Positions 42,511-53,363 of a stretch of 64,000 nucleotides of DNA are shown piece by piece. Every line of letters starts with the position of its first letter. Positions within the stretch are counted from its first letter, which is position 1. This DNA is from Fistularia commersonii. Lineage: Eukaryota > Chordata > Actinopteri > Syngnathiformes > Fistulariidae. Location: the NCBI GenBank assembly GCA_037954325.1, contig JBBMNZ010000003.1:25724392-25788391 (forward strand), in the 5' to 3' direction. Below the pieces are notes generated by a model that saw only the letters and a list, made by a program, of their open reading frames with translations, ran no database searches and was not told the origin of the DNA. A program made the position numbers and the translations under genes.

Positions 42511-44992
42511 ACCAACTCCATGTGACCGGCGTAGACGGAGTGTGAGGGGGTAAGAAGGTCGGGTGGGACACCTACAAATGATCTCTAACAGCGCTAACAG
42601 GTCCATGCGAACAGCAGTGACACTCAAAAGAAACAACGGACGCCTGGTTGCAGTAGATCAAGCCCTGCACCTCAGGAACCACCAAATTGAAAGGTACACC
42701 GGAGAGGATATGAGGTTACGATCATGACTAGCATTGGTGGAAGGACATGACTGAAGCCAGGATAGGAAGAGCAGGAGGTGAAAGAGAAGTGCATCATGGG
42801 ATACCCCAATTTTAAGGGCTAGCCTGGTGCAAACCAAAGCTTCCTGAAAAAGGAATGGTTAAAGCTCGTTCCTAAACAAAGGGTCATGGATTCCGGAGGT
42901 GAGGCCTGATTCAAACTCAGACCCTTGGAGGGGTTTTTAGTTACAAGGGGATGAATTGAGGGCGGTCTACAAAGCTACAAAAGGGGCCTCCACCCTCGGG
43001 GGGCTCAGGAAGCCTGGTCGGGGTCGGGAGTCTCACATACACCGACGAGGGAAGGCACCGGTCAGGGGATGAAGATCCACCTGGAAGGGATGAATGGCAT
43101 GATGGGGAGGACGTCCTGCCGGGAAGGGGACAAAGGGACTCGGGTAGATCCATGTGGAGATACCCATTCAAGACAACCATCTGGCCCTGAAGGGCTCGCA
43201 GCAAGCTCCTCTTAAGCTCTCCTCGACGAGGCCTCACGATCCACAGGTGTGCATTGCACCTCAGTCGAAATCGCTCCATCGGGCGCACTGGTGAAAGCCT
43301 GAGGTGAAAGGAGACGCAGACCACACGGACACATGACAAAGAGAGGGTGTCCTAGGGGACGAGTGAGAAGAGCAGCTAATGCTAATGGTGGCTGTTTGGT
43401 TACAGAAATCACGGTCCGTTCGAGATCAGGAACAAGATGGTGATTATCACTTCTGTGCATTTTCATCTATTTTGGTGCCTCGACATTATTTCATCCGTCA
43501 CTCATAGTGACCTTTGCATGGGGTGTTGAACATCTCCACCCCCTCCGCGGGGCGTAATTGGCAAGAAAACAGAAATAGGAGCCGTGATGGCAGGTGGAAA
43601 CATCGGCCGGAAAGTGCGATTTCACCCGATCGGTTTGAGTCGGCCAAACAATTTTTACTTTTGATCCGTTTCCTCCAAGAAAAAGTCAAGATGGAGTCCC
43701 TCGTCCCTTGAAAAAAAACACCTGAAACATCGTCCCGACGCCCGAGAGGACAGACGTGCCATTTCAGATTAAATGTTACTTGCTTTTACAAGGTGTTTGT
43801 GAACCTTGATTTTGTTGTTTTTGTTATTTTTAGCTGGGTGAATGGCTCCGAGCGTTAATATCACCCCGCTCTTCTGGGATGGAGACAAACAAGCCGGCTC
43901 CTGCCTTTCAATGTTCATTCCTTTTAAATAGAAAATGCATGTATTCATTTTCCAAAGTGTTCAATAGCTCCAGGTGAGGGAATCGTCTTCATTCAATTCA
44001 AACAAAGTACTTGTGTTTGGCTCGCGGAGCGCTGATCCAATGGAAATGAAGGATTAACGCTAGCTGCTAGCATTACCTCCAGGGTTCATTCAGTAATATT
44101 GCATGACCCGCCGACGCCGATAAGAAAAGCGTCAGAACAGGAACGAGCTAACTGGCGAAGATATTTTTTTCTACTGCGATTATTTATTCATCCGTTTGTT
44201 GATTAATTCATCATCCGTGCATCCGGTCGTGCACGCGGCCTGTTCACGCCGTCGAAACAACTCACTATTCATTCTCTTCTCTTTCATTCGGTCATTCATT
44301 TATTCACTCTTTCATTCATTCACCTCAATCCGCAAAAAATTCAAAACCGCAGGCCAATATTGATATTTATTGGAAAAGAAACTTCCTCCAGATAGAACAA
44401 ACTGAAGCGAAGCTAAATACGACACAATATAAAACTAAATGCTAACTTTCTTTTAGCCATTTTAGGGGAGGTATTAGCAAAAGGTCGCTATGACGACTGT
44501 CAACAAAGGAGGGGGAGTTTATGGGCCCTGTTGTGATTTTTACACCAAAACACCAGGAGAGCATTCTGGGATTTGTAGTATTAGCGCTGTAGGCTAGAAC
44601 ACTAGCGCGCTAGCTCTAATAGCCATTTGAAAAGGCATCACCGGGAAATTATAATTACAATCCAGGACAAAGTTTGATTCCCAAGCCTAAGGGATGCGCC
44701 GCTACACGCGTGTTCACACGTGTCTTGCCGTAACTTATTTTATCCTTGTATGTCAAAGCCCATTCGCATCCTGCTTATTTTTGTTTATTTTTGTCATCGC
44801 TATAGTCACTCTGTTTATGTTCCCATCCCTGTTCTTGTCATTTTGGTCGTCTATTTTCACCCTTTCTGACTTTTTTGTTTTTCCTTTTTTGCCACTCTGT
44901 TAAATTTGTGTTCTTCTGTCTTCTGCCTCTCTATTTATATTTATATTCCTATTTATTTATCTTTTGACATTATAACTGTTACACTGCTATGC
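42511..44992. other. Unique sequence, no gene recognised
   Basis: The minus-strand frame at 42941-43339 (132 codons, proline-rich end) is not recognised. 44205-44335 is loose ATTC-rich text. 44740-44930 is T-rich. No exon, tRNA or named repeat is seen in nearly 2.5 kb. Confidence 0.4.
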
Positions 44993-45138
44993 AGACCTCC
45001 ACAGGTTTACACAGTTGATTTCCGTTGATCACTTTTCTGTGATTTTGTTGTCGGCACTTTACGCATTTAATAAGAATATTTCATTCATTCAGATCGAGGA
45101 TACCTTACTTTAGTCTTCCCTTTATTTTTTTGGAGCAG
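44993..45138. mobile_element. Tc1/mariner-like MITE, right half (copy 4)
   Basis: CAGACCTCCACAGGTTTACA, GATTTCCGTTGATCAC and TTCATTCATTCAGATCGAGG match the right half of copy 1. It ends CCCTTTATTTTTTTGGAGCAG. The left half is missing. Confidence 0.8.
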
Positions 45139-45424
45139 CATATATTTAACACTGTTAAGCTTTCTATTTTAGATCAACTTTCTTGCAGTGTTCATTTTCT
45201 GCTGTCAGTGATTAAAAAGTCTCTGCTGTGAGACGAGCAAATATTATAATATAATATTATAAAATACTATAATGTTACAAAAATAAGCAATATTTTATTC
45301 TATGCTATTTTGTAAATTTTCCCATCACTCTCCAGTCACCTGGAGTCGCAGCAGCCAGATGGCGCTGAAGGCGGCAGCCTGTCGCAGCAACTTGTATTAT
45401 TTTAACTCTCTCTTCTTCTTTTGC

Positions 45425-45546
45425 TAAGAATAAGAATAAGAATAAGAATAAGAATAAGAATAAGAATAAGAATAAGAATAAGAATAAGAATAAGAATAAG
45501 AATAAGAATAAGAATAAGAATAAGAATAAGAATAAGAATGAGAATA
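45425..45546. repeat. (AAGAAT)n microsatellite
   Basis: About 20 hexamer units AATAAG/AAGAAT running directly into GAATAACTTTATTTATCCCA, an inward-facing copy of the retroposon-like end. The tract is therefore the tail of that end. Confidence 0.95.
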
Positions 45547-45689
45547 ACTTTATTTATCCCAAATGAATTGTTTTTGTCTTCTATCTTTTAATTGTCTTTC
45601 TATTTATACTTTTATTCATATTTATTGATACTGTAGCTGCTAATTATGCTGCATTGACAAATGAGTTTCCCCTTTGGGGATCAATGAAA
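45547..45689. mobile_element. Short repeat bounded by two outward retroposon-like tails
   Basis: The left end ACTTTATTTATCCCAAATG is the reverse of the right end TTTGGGGATCAATGAAATAT. The left joins the (AAGAAT)n tract and the right the (ATCTT)n tract. A similar two-ended layout is present at 50135-50485. Confidence 0.6.
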
Positions 45690-45925
45690 TATATCTTATC
45701 TTATCTTCTCTTCTCTTCTCTTCTCTTCTCTTATCTTATCTTATCTTATCTTATCTTATCTTATCTTATCTTATTGCACGTTGTCTTATCTTATCTTATC
45801 TTACTGTACCTTGTCTTATCTTACTTTACCATACTTTACCTTACCTAATCTTATCTTATCTTATCTTATCTTATCTTATCTTATCTTATCTTATCTTATC
45901 TTATCTTGTCTTGTCTTATCTGTCT
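45690..45925. repeat. (ATCTT)n pentanucleotide array
   Basis: About 45 units of CTTAT/ATCTT with interruptions at about 45774-45784 and 45804-45846. The 105-codon frame inside it is a consequence of the repeat. Confidence 0.96.
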
Positions 45926-45954
45926 CATAATGTCCACTCCCTCTGTCCTCCCAG

Positions 45955-46140
45955 AGAATCTAAGACGTGCATCCATTCACCCTCTCACTGACCTCCAGGT
46001 TCTCCAGTGAACCTCCTGCATGTGTTCACCCTGTGTGAGGAACCCTGAGGAACCCTGAGGAACCCCCACGCAGACACAAGGGAGAACCCGGAGAAGCCGC
46101 CGTTGGAATCCGACCAGAGGACCTCCTCGCTTTCTGCAAC
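45955..46140 (-). mobile_element. SINE-like repeat
   Basis: On the plus strand: CATCCATTCACCCTCTCACT, GGTTCTCCAGTGAACCTCCT, a duplicated GAGGAACCCT, CACGCAGACACAAGGGAGAA, then GAATCCGACCAGAGGACCTC. Minus-oriented, with the A-box side lost. Confidence 0.7.
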
Positions 46141-46346
46141 GATACATTTGTTTCTTTAAATAAATAAACGGTGAACAAAAGCTTTCGGTCGTGGCGACAC
46201 ATGTTTACGTTACAAATCAATTAACACCCTCCTGAATTCCCACCCAGCAGCAGAGACAAAACATTTCGACGGGAAGAGACAGATGGGAGATAAACTGGCT
46301 CTCCGTTCAGTGTTGCACTGCGAAATGCAGCGGCCCATTTGTACGT

Positions 46347-46348
<2 letters not shown>
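46141..46348. other. Unique sequence, nothing recognised
   Basis: Short unremarkable stretch before a GT tract. Confidence 0.4.

Positions 46349-46381
<33 letters not shown>
46349..46381. repeat. (TG)n microsatellite
   Basis: About 16 TG units. Confidence 0.97.
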
Positions 46382-46383
<2 letters not shown>

Positions 46384-46540
46384 GGCATGTGTGCACACCA
46401 TATGGGCACGGTCCTTTCATCATAATGTAATTTACCAAATTCCCTGCCAAATCTTCCACACCACTGGGTGCCCACCCGGGGTCCGAGAGGGGGGGGGGGG
46501 CAAGGCTGCATGTGCTCAAAGTCAGATGACATATTTCTAA

Positions 46541-46580
46541 GTGTGTGTGTGTGTGTTTGCATGTGTGTGTGTGTGTGTGT
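46541..46580. repeat. (GT)n microsatellite, interrupted
   Basis: About 18 GT units with TTGCAT in the middle. Confidence 0.95.
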
Positions 46581-46862
46581 CGGTGTTGGAGAAACAATAA
46601 GGGAAGTGGTGGGAGGGGCGGGTGGCGAGAGAAAGCTGCAGATCAGGAGAAAAAAAAGAGCAAACTTCTCTGCAAGTTAATCGGTTGCCAGGGCGACACC
46701 CTATATACATATATAAAATTATTTTATTTTTTTATCTATTTATTTATTTGTTTTTTTGTTTGGTTGACTTTTATTTTGTTTCATTTTCTTTTTCTTTATT
46801 TTTTTTTTTCGTTACTTTTTTTTAAACAACCTAGAGATTTTCAACTGAGTTGTCTGGGTGAC

Positions 46863-46864
<2 letters not shown>
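46581..46864. other. T-rich sequence
   Basis: 46710-46830 is mainly TTTAT/TTTG text; no gene. Confidence 0.5.

Positions 46865-46901
<37 letters not shown>
46865..46901. repeat. (GT)n microsatellite
   Basis: About 18 GT units. Confidence 0.97.
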
Positions 46902-46903
<2 letters not shown>

Positions 46904-47130
46904 GCTGCCACACTCAGAGCACCTTACCGTGCACGGCTCTCATTCCTCCCACTCATCCTTTTTCCCGCCTCCACTCCTGTCCCTTCATCAATGCATTATA
47001 TCGAGCTCTCTCATTGGGCAGCTTCCAAAGGGGGCGGGGCTACCACGGCTTCTCGCCGGGCGTCCACCAATATTTATTTTATGAATATTAAAATTATCAT
47101 TTCAGTTGAAATCCGGTCCAGACCTGCTAA

Positions 47131-47131
<1 letters not shown>

Positions 47132-47161
<30 letters not shown>

Positions 47162-47217
47162 AGATAAGATAAGATAAGATAAGATAAGATAAGATAAGAT
47201 AAGATAAGATAAGATAA
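47132..47217. repeat. (AGATA)n pentanucleotide array
   Basis: Seventeen clean AGATA units, the complement of the 45690 array. It joins the repeat at 47218. Confidence 0.97.
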
Positions 47218-47410
47218 TATTCAGTTGTCACAGTCGCATTACAGGGTAGAAAAATGTGCAAATTGTAATTGTAAGAATATGCAAATACAGGATACGGATA
47301 CAACTAAAGAAAGACGGTATGCAAAAAACACAAGAAAATGAAAATATAAAAGGAAATAAAAGCAACAGCTTGTGCAGGGTGTTCAGGAGGAGATGTGGGT
47401 AGAAAAATTG
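47218..47410 (-). mobile_element. Retroposon-like repeat attached to the AGATA array
   Basis: ATATTCAGTTGTCACAGTCG, then AGAAAAATGTGCAAATTGTA, related to GAGAAATGTGCAAATTGCAC at 62211 and, faintly, to 50398-50420. Orientation is inferred from the tail. Confidence 0.5.
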
Positions 47411-47460
47411 AAAATATAATAGGTAAGGTGTCCTGGAGAATGGATAAATATATGCTTAAA

Positions 47461-47720
47461 CAAGTCAAGCAGACTTGTGTAAAAGCAAACAATGATTCAT
47501 TTTGACTTGTTTTAAAGACATTATATCAACCTCGGATCAGCCTGAAGTGACTTTTTACACATTAATTTTGATTCCAGACCTCCATCGGTTCATACGTTTG
47601 ATTTCCATTGATCATTTTGTTGTCGGCGCATTCAACAATGTAAAGAAGTATTTAATCAGAATATTGTATTCATTCAGATCCAGGATGTGTTATTTTAGTG
47701 TTCCCTTTATCTTTTTTCCT
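47461..47720. mobile_element. Tc1/mariner-like MITE, truncated (copy 5)
   Basis: CAAGTCAAGCAGACTTGTGT, TTTTGACTTGTTTTAAAGAC, TCCAGACCTCCATCGGTTCA and TTTAGTGTTCCCTTTATC match copy 1 in order. The left terminus and the last bases of the right terminus are gone. Confidence 0.8.
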
Positions 47721-47749
47721 TGTGTTATTTACAATGCATCTTTTTCATC

Positions 47750-47882
47750 ACCCGTTTTCCAGGCACTGTTTCCGGTGCGTATTTGTGGTGCGGCCTAAAT
47801 ACGTACATAGATTTATTTAGTTATTTGTAGTCGGTGCAGCTTTTATTCAGGTGCGCTCAATAGTGCAGAAATTACGGTAAAT
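47750..47882 (+). mobile_element. Right end of the unclassified inverted-repeat element
   Basis: CAGGCACTGTTTCCGGTGCG and GTGCAGCTTTTATTCAGGTG, ending CAATAGTGCAGAAATTACGG TA. The terminus is the complement of TACCGTAATTTCTGCACTAT, matching the left ends at 5365 and 5735. Confidence 0.65.
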
Positions 47883-48568
47883 ATAAAAACGGTAAGATTC
47901 ATCCGACGCGTTGTTATTTGGCGCCGGATAGTAAAAACCCACTCCGAGGAACGTTGCTGTCGTCTCAAACATCGTTGCTAGCTTGTCCCGCTTTTCTTTT
48001 TCCTTTTACTTTAAGTCGCTCGCACACATTTCTATATCATTACACCGATTATGTTTACGTCTGTCCCTCCTTGGGTGCGTCTGTTCGCCGGCCGACTAAA
48101 TCCCTTTTTTCGAGCGTCGCCCCTTTTTGCAGGAAATCTAAAAATCGGCGGATACTTTTGTGAAATGGGAAGGAACGAGTACACGAAGCGAGCAGGTGAC
48201 GCGGGAACAAACGGCGCCGTGCTGAGATTTATACGCCGCGTGGGAGCGTTCAGCAAGAGTCGAGATATTGACCCCTGTTACGAAGCTCTTGTCGCGTCGA
48301 CGTCCGACATTGCGCGAATCCATCACCCTAATCCGAAACCTCGGAGTTCCACTCCGTCTTCTGGTTGTTTATCGACGGACACGACTCAATTTATCCTTCG
48401 CCGTAAATCTTCCCGAGCAGGTATTCAAGTTCTCATTAAAGCGTTTTTAAGGCGTCTCCTCGATCGGACACCCTTGCAAGCTCTTTCCAATAACGGCCTC
48501 CCTGGGACGTTACATTACGGCTCCAGCCTGCCGATCCGTTGTGTTTAGAGCTCTCCGAGGTATTGAAA
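47883..48568. other. Unique sequence, no gene recognised
   Basis: The 165-codon plus frame at 48051-48548 has no recognisable domain and no repeats. With high CpG it may be chance, but it is one of the longer repeat-free frames in the window. Confidence 0.35.
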
Positions 48569-48597
48569 TGTGTGTGTGTGTGTGTGTGTGTGTGTGA
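48569..48597. repeat. (TG)n microsatellite
   Basis: About 14 TG units. Confidence 0.96.
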
Positions 48598-49328
48598 GCC
48601 TCGTCCGGGGGGCAGCTGATGAAAATGCATGAGAGCGGCTTTGCCCTTCACTTATCAAACTTAGAGGGAACGGTGTGTGTTTGGAATCGGGGAGGTGCAA
48701 ACTCAAGTGTTTATCAACTTTGGATTTGGAGCACTCGCGCAGAGGCGGGACTTTATTTATACACTCCGTCCTGACAGGAAGTGCTTATGCCGGCGGAGAA
48801 GGCGTTGTCGAATTGTTCGCTGGGTTCCTGCGCGAAAACGATAAGGCGCCGGCGGCCATGTTTGACCACGTTTTCACACCAACCCCCCCCGGGAAAAAAA
48901 AAAAAAAAAAAAGAAAAAAAAAGCGGAGATCCTTGATGCACGGCGGCGAGCACCTTCAGCGCAACGTCTCCGGCGGGATTGATGTGAACATGAGAATCTT
49001 GACCTTCATCGCCTCGCTGTGCTTGAAGCGGCTGCTTTCTTGCAGCGCGAGCCGGGCTGCCAGGAACACGTCCAAATGTTGTTTAAACCCCGCGAGTGAA
49101 GCTCGGGCGGAAGGTTGCGGGTTCGATTCCCGTCCGCGTGCCGATGTTAGCTCCCGGCGGGAGGCTCCGGTCCAATCAGAGCGGTCGTTTTTCCCGTGAA
49201 ACGACGGATTGAGCGTTAAAATACGACACGAATACGACACGTTATCGCTGAAAACGCATCCCGGGTTCCTCCGCGGTTCATCATCCGCGCCGCTTTTTCA
49301 AATCACTCCTTCAAAGGTATTGAATTTA

Positions 49329-49360
<32 letters not shown>

Positions 49361-49394
49361 AGCCAATCCTAAAAATAAAGTGGATTTTTATTAT
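48598..49394. other. Unique sequence, no gene recognised
   Basis: A-run at 48895-48920, T-run at 49335-49360. 49111-49126 (GCGGGTTCGATTCCCG) is a tRNA-like T-arm but no cloverleaf can be drawn, so it is probably a SINE head remnant. Confidence 0.4.
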
Positions 49395-50115
49395 TCATTT
49401 ATTCATTCATTTCTTATCTATGCCACTTATCCTAAACACACAGTTGGAGGAGGAGGCTGGGGTGGGCGGTGGTGGAGGCGGTGGGCGGGCAATTCAAGCT
49501 GTCACTGGCCGAGTCATTGGCCAACTCACCTGTCAATCACAGAAACATACGACTATTCATTCTCTCTTAGAGACAAAAGAACGCCTGCAAGATCGAAACA
49601 AACATTCACAAAAATCGCCCTCCAATTAACACGCAATCTTTGGTCGGGAAAGACAGAATGAACACGTCATCTGGACACAAACGATCATTCATTCATATTC
49701 ATGCAACCATGCAATCTTATATTTGTCTCCATAGAAACGTGCACATAGAAACACACAATCCACCCTCTGGTTCACATGTTATATAGAGACAAAATCAATG
49801 TTCAATCTGCCATTTGTCTCTGTGTGACATGTATATGACACATCATATAGAAAATAAAAAGTATTCACCCTCTCTTTCACATGATATGGAGATATGCAGT
49901 CTCTCATTCACATTTATGCAACCATCCCATCTCTCATTTGTCTCAATAACCTGACATGCATTCACTCAGGTTATATAGAAATACACCTGTCGTTCACACC
50001 TGTCAATCACAGGGCTATTTATGGAAACACGCAGCCGTTCGTTCTTTCGTTCGACTCGATACGACGTGAAAATGAGAGAATAAATACGTCATACTGAGAA
50101 TAAACAACCATTTAT
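49395..50115 (-). mobile_element. SINE-like repeat with expanded inner segment
   Basis: The tail side on the left reads ATTCATTTCTTATCTATGCC, CACTTATCC, GGTGGGCGG, then TCACCTGTCAATCACAGAAA. From 49550 to 50090 the text repeats a loose CATTCACCCTCTC/TCACATGATATGGAGAT/ATGCAACCAT unit of about 50-60 bp, as at 33286. The matching head, GGGATTTGAACCGGCAACTG, is found at 50643 on the far side of another insertion. Confidence 0.5.
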
Positions 50116-50134
50116 CCGCTTATTCAGTAGAAAA

Positions 50135-50485
50135 GATAGAATATTCCTTTAATCGACCCCCTCGGCGGAAAATAGACACTGCAAGAAAAGTAAATATAAA
50201 AATAACTAAAAATAAACAATAAACGGTGTTAGCGATATATAAACAAAACGTTGACAATATATAAAGGTGGTCCTCATTTAACCACGTAGTCGGTTGACGA
50301 CGAGTTACGATAAGATTAAAATATGCGTGGGATGAGCTGGGAATGAGTATGTATTGTATGCGAAGATAAATATTAAAGGGAAAAAAAAGTAAAATAGAGC
50401 AGTACAAATTGGCGATTTGTATGCAAAAAACTGTACGGCGCGACACGACACACACCTCCGAGATCAATAAAGCCTATCTTATCTT
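50135..50485. mobile_element. Short repeat with inverted, tail-bearing ends
   Basis: The left end AAGATAGAATATTCCTTTAA TCGACCCCCTCGG and the right end CCGAGATCAATAAAGCCTAT CTTATCTTA are inverted relatives. The interior is A-rich with ACAAATTGGCGATTTGTATG. It appears to lie inside the SINE-like repeat 49395-50682. Confidence 0.6.
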
Positions 50486-50559
50486 AGATAATAAAGAAAC
50501 AAGCACGCGCTCCAATAGAAAAGAATATAATTCGCCTTCGACAGAGACGGACTTATACG

Positions 50560-50682
50560 CAACACGGAAATATATTCACTTTTTCATCCGAGCGTCTGAT
50601 AGACGTAAACATTCACGTCATTCATTCCTTTTGCAGGAATTGGGATTTGAACCGGCAACTGTGTCCCCGCGAGGCCGGCCGG
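50560..50682 (-). mobile_element. SINE-like repeat, head end
   Basis: TTCACTTTTTCATCCGAGCG, CATTCACGTCATTCATTCC and then GGAATTGGGATTTGAACCGG, the complement of a B box. Probably the continuation of 49395-50115. Confidence 0.5.
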
Positions 50683-51090
50683 GCCTCGCCCTTTCGGAGA
50701 AGACGTCCCGTGAATTTTTCCCGCACGCACAACGGATGATTTACGGCGCCGAGCGTCGCCCGGCTGATAAATCCCCCCGAAGAGCCGGCGAGCTCCGCGG
50801 CTGCACGGGCGTTTTGATTTTATTTGATAAAAGCCGATGTTATTTTCCAGCGGCGCGGTAAATCACAGAAAATCGTGTTGGTGTTGGAGAGGTGGGGGTC
50901 CTCTAACAAGATCTTTTTTTTTTTTTTTTTTTTTTTTTTTATTATTATTATTACTTATTTATTTACCTTCCCGCCCTCAGGCCATGCAGGGAAGCTGCAC
51001 GGCTTCTGCCCGGAGGAATCTGGCCCTGGAGCAGGACTCAGGAAGAAAAACAGCGGCTTCCAGGTCCAAAGACTACAGTTGCTGCAGGGA
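50683..51090. other. Unique sequence, nothing recognised
   Basis: A T-run lies at 50916-50940, followed by ATT triplets. 50700-50800 is CpG-rich. Confidence 0.4.
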
Positions 51091-51127
51091 GTGTGTGTGT
51101 TTGTGTGCGTGTGTGTGTGTGTGTGTG
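51091..51127. repeat. (GT)n microsatellite, interrupted
   Basis: About 17 GT units with TT and GC interruptions. Confidence 0.94.
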
Positions 51128-51469
51128 CCTGATCTCCATCTCTTCCAGTTACCGTGGTTCCACAACCGGTGTGTGAGCTGAGGAGAAGCAGGAGGAGGAC
51201 GAGGAGGAGGAGGAGACAAATGTCCTGCGGATGTGGTTCTTCTCCTGGTGATGGTCAAAGGTCTCAAGAACATGTTGTGAACCTTCTGGTGGTTTGACAT
51301 CGGAAACGTTCTGGAGAGAGAAAAAGAAACATTGAAAATGTCAAGGTGATGCAGGTGTTTTCTGCATCTTCTCAGCAGGTTCCTCAGCTCTCCATGTTCT
51401 CTGCCTTCATCCCTCAGGCCAAAAACTGTCCAAAGCTCACTGAAGGATCCAAAATGCTTGCAGGTGTGG
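51128..51469. other. Unique sequence, nothing recognised
   Basis: A GAG-rich triplet run lies at 51187-51216. No exon recognised. Confidence 0.4.
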
Positions 51470-52350
51470 ATGATAGCTGACCCTGTGATTGACAGCTGCT
51501 TCCATGATTGACAGCTGACCAAGTGATTGAAAGCTGACCAAATGATTGACAGTTGACCCTGTGATTGACAGCTGCTTCCATGATTGACAGTTGACCGAGT
51601 GATTGACAGCTGCTTCCATGATTGACAGCTGACCAAGTGATTGACAGCTGACCAAGTGATTGACAGCTGACCGAGTGATTGACAGCTGCTTCCAAGATTG
51701 ACAGCTGACCCTGTGATTGACAGCTGCTTCCATGATTGACAGCTGACCAAGTGATTGACAGCTGACCAAGTGATTGACAGCTGACCAAGTCATTGACAGC
51801 TGCTTCCATGATTGACAGCTGACCAAGTGATTGACAGCTGCTTCCATGATTGACAGCTGACCAAGTGATTGACAGATGACCTTGTGATCGACCGCTAACC
51901 CTGAGATTGACAACTGATCATGATTGACAGCTGCTTCCATGATTGACAGCTGACCAAGTGATTGACAGCTGACCAAGTCATTGACAGCTGACCGAGTGAT
52001 TGACAGCTGCTTCCATGATTGACAGCTGACCAAGTGATTGACAGCTGCTTCCATGATTGACAGCTGACCAAGTGATTGACAGATGACCTTGTGATCGACC
52101 GCTAACCCTGAGATTGACAACTGATCATGATTGACAGCTGCTTCCATGATTGACAGATGAACCTGTGATTGACAGCTAACCGTGAGATTGACGGCTACCC
52201 CTACCTTCGATTGACAGCTGCCTCCATGATTGACAGACCACCCAGTGATTGACAACTGACCTTGTGATTGACAGCTAACCCCGAGATTGACAGCTGCTTC
52301 CGTGATTGACAGCTGTGACTGACAGTTGACCCCGTGATTGACAGTTGACC
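51470..52350. repeat. 19-bp minisatellite, about 45 units
   Basis: Two main versions alternate: GATTGACAGCTGACCAAGT and GATTGACAGCTGCTTCCAT, both 19 bp. A block containing GATGACCTTGTGATCGACC and CTAACCCTGAGATTGAC occurs at 51875 and again at 52082, a 207-bp segmental duplication, about eleven units. Later units (after 52160) are more diverged. Because 19 is not a multiple of three, each frame cycles through a 19-residue repeat, giving the 312-codon minus frame; there is no sign of a real gene. Confidence 0.97.
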
Positions 52351-52754
52351 GTTCCAGGTTAAACTCCACTCTCATTCACTTCTGGAGTCAAATTGTTACG
52401 ACGAGGTTTCAGTTGCCACGGTTACATTTAATTAGCAGCATTTTCTTCTTTCACCCAAAAGCGTCCGCGGTTCCTTCATCTCAAACACCGAGCCGTCACG
52501 AGTCTCAATTAGCCCACGTCCTTTCGGGAGATAAAGAAGCGGCGGCGGGGGACAAAGGTCGGCGCCTCCCTCGGAACGTCGGCCGTCAAACGGCGCCGCC
52601 GGGCGCTCTGATGTCTCGGGAGTTCAAGAAGGCGGCGGCTGCGGCGCGAGCGACGTCCCGGCCGAGTCTTAATGAGCCTTGAAACGACGGCGGCCCCTCC
52701 CACGTCAGCTTGACCTTAAAACGAAGATATTTCTTTGTATTCCCTCATTAAGCA

Positions 52755-52756
<2 letters not shown>
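52351..52756. other. Unique, CpG-rich in part; no exon recognised
   Basis: 52490-52700 is CpG-dense (GAAGCGGCGGCGGGGGACAA). A minor CpG island candidate. Confidence 0.4.

Positions 52757-52797
<41 letters not shown>
52757..52797. repeat. (GT)n microsatellite
   Basis: About 20 GT units. Confidence 0.97.
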
Positions 52798-52799
<2 letters not shown>

Positions 52800-52910
52800 G
52801 AGCGGAGGGGGTTGATTCATCCTGTCATCAATTATTCTATTTTGTTTTTGTTTTTTTTTCTGAATGTGGACGTGGAATTTAAACTCTGTCTATTGATATG
52901 TTTAAAAAAG

Positions 52911-53115
52911 AAAGTTTGATCCTGGTCACACAGGACCCCAAGCCATTTTAGAAAGTCTGAAAATCACACACACACACACACACACACACACAATGTTCGT
53001 TTTGTCTGTATAGGTTACTGCCTGGTTCTCCTGGTTCCTCACGAAGTCCAAAAACAAAGTTTGATCCCGGTCACATGCAGGACCTCAAATTATAATAATT
53101 AGAAAGTCTGAAACT

Positions 53116-53191
<76 letters not shown>

Positions 53192-53309
53192 ATGTTCCTT
53201 ATGTCTGCGTAAGTTACTACCTGGTTCTTTGGGTTCCTCCCGAAGTCCAATCACAAAGTTTGATCCCGGTCACATGCAGGACCTTTCAACTATTTCAGAA
53301 AGTCTGAAA

Positions 53310-53363
<54 letters not shown>

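Noticed and set aside
44694..44903. Hydrophobic 69-codon frame resembling a membrane protein
   Set aside because: The T-rich composition alone explains the leucine/phenylalanine content; no start context or similarity.
45654..45991. Leucine/serine/tyrosine-rich frames (LSYLILSYL)
   Set aside because: Translation of the ATCTT array.
49111..49126. tRNA T-arm GCGGGTTCGATTCCCG
   Set aside because: No matching acceptor, D or anticodon stems could be placed around it; probably a SINE head remnant.
51470..52350. CRISPR-like regular spacing
   Set aside because: The repeats are contiguous 19-mers without unique spacers, in a vertebrate genome.
51437..52375. 312-codon open frame on the minus strand
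   Set aside because: It is made wholly of the 19-bp minisatellite; the amino-acid repeat of 19 residues follows from the DNA period.
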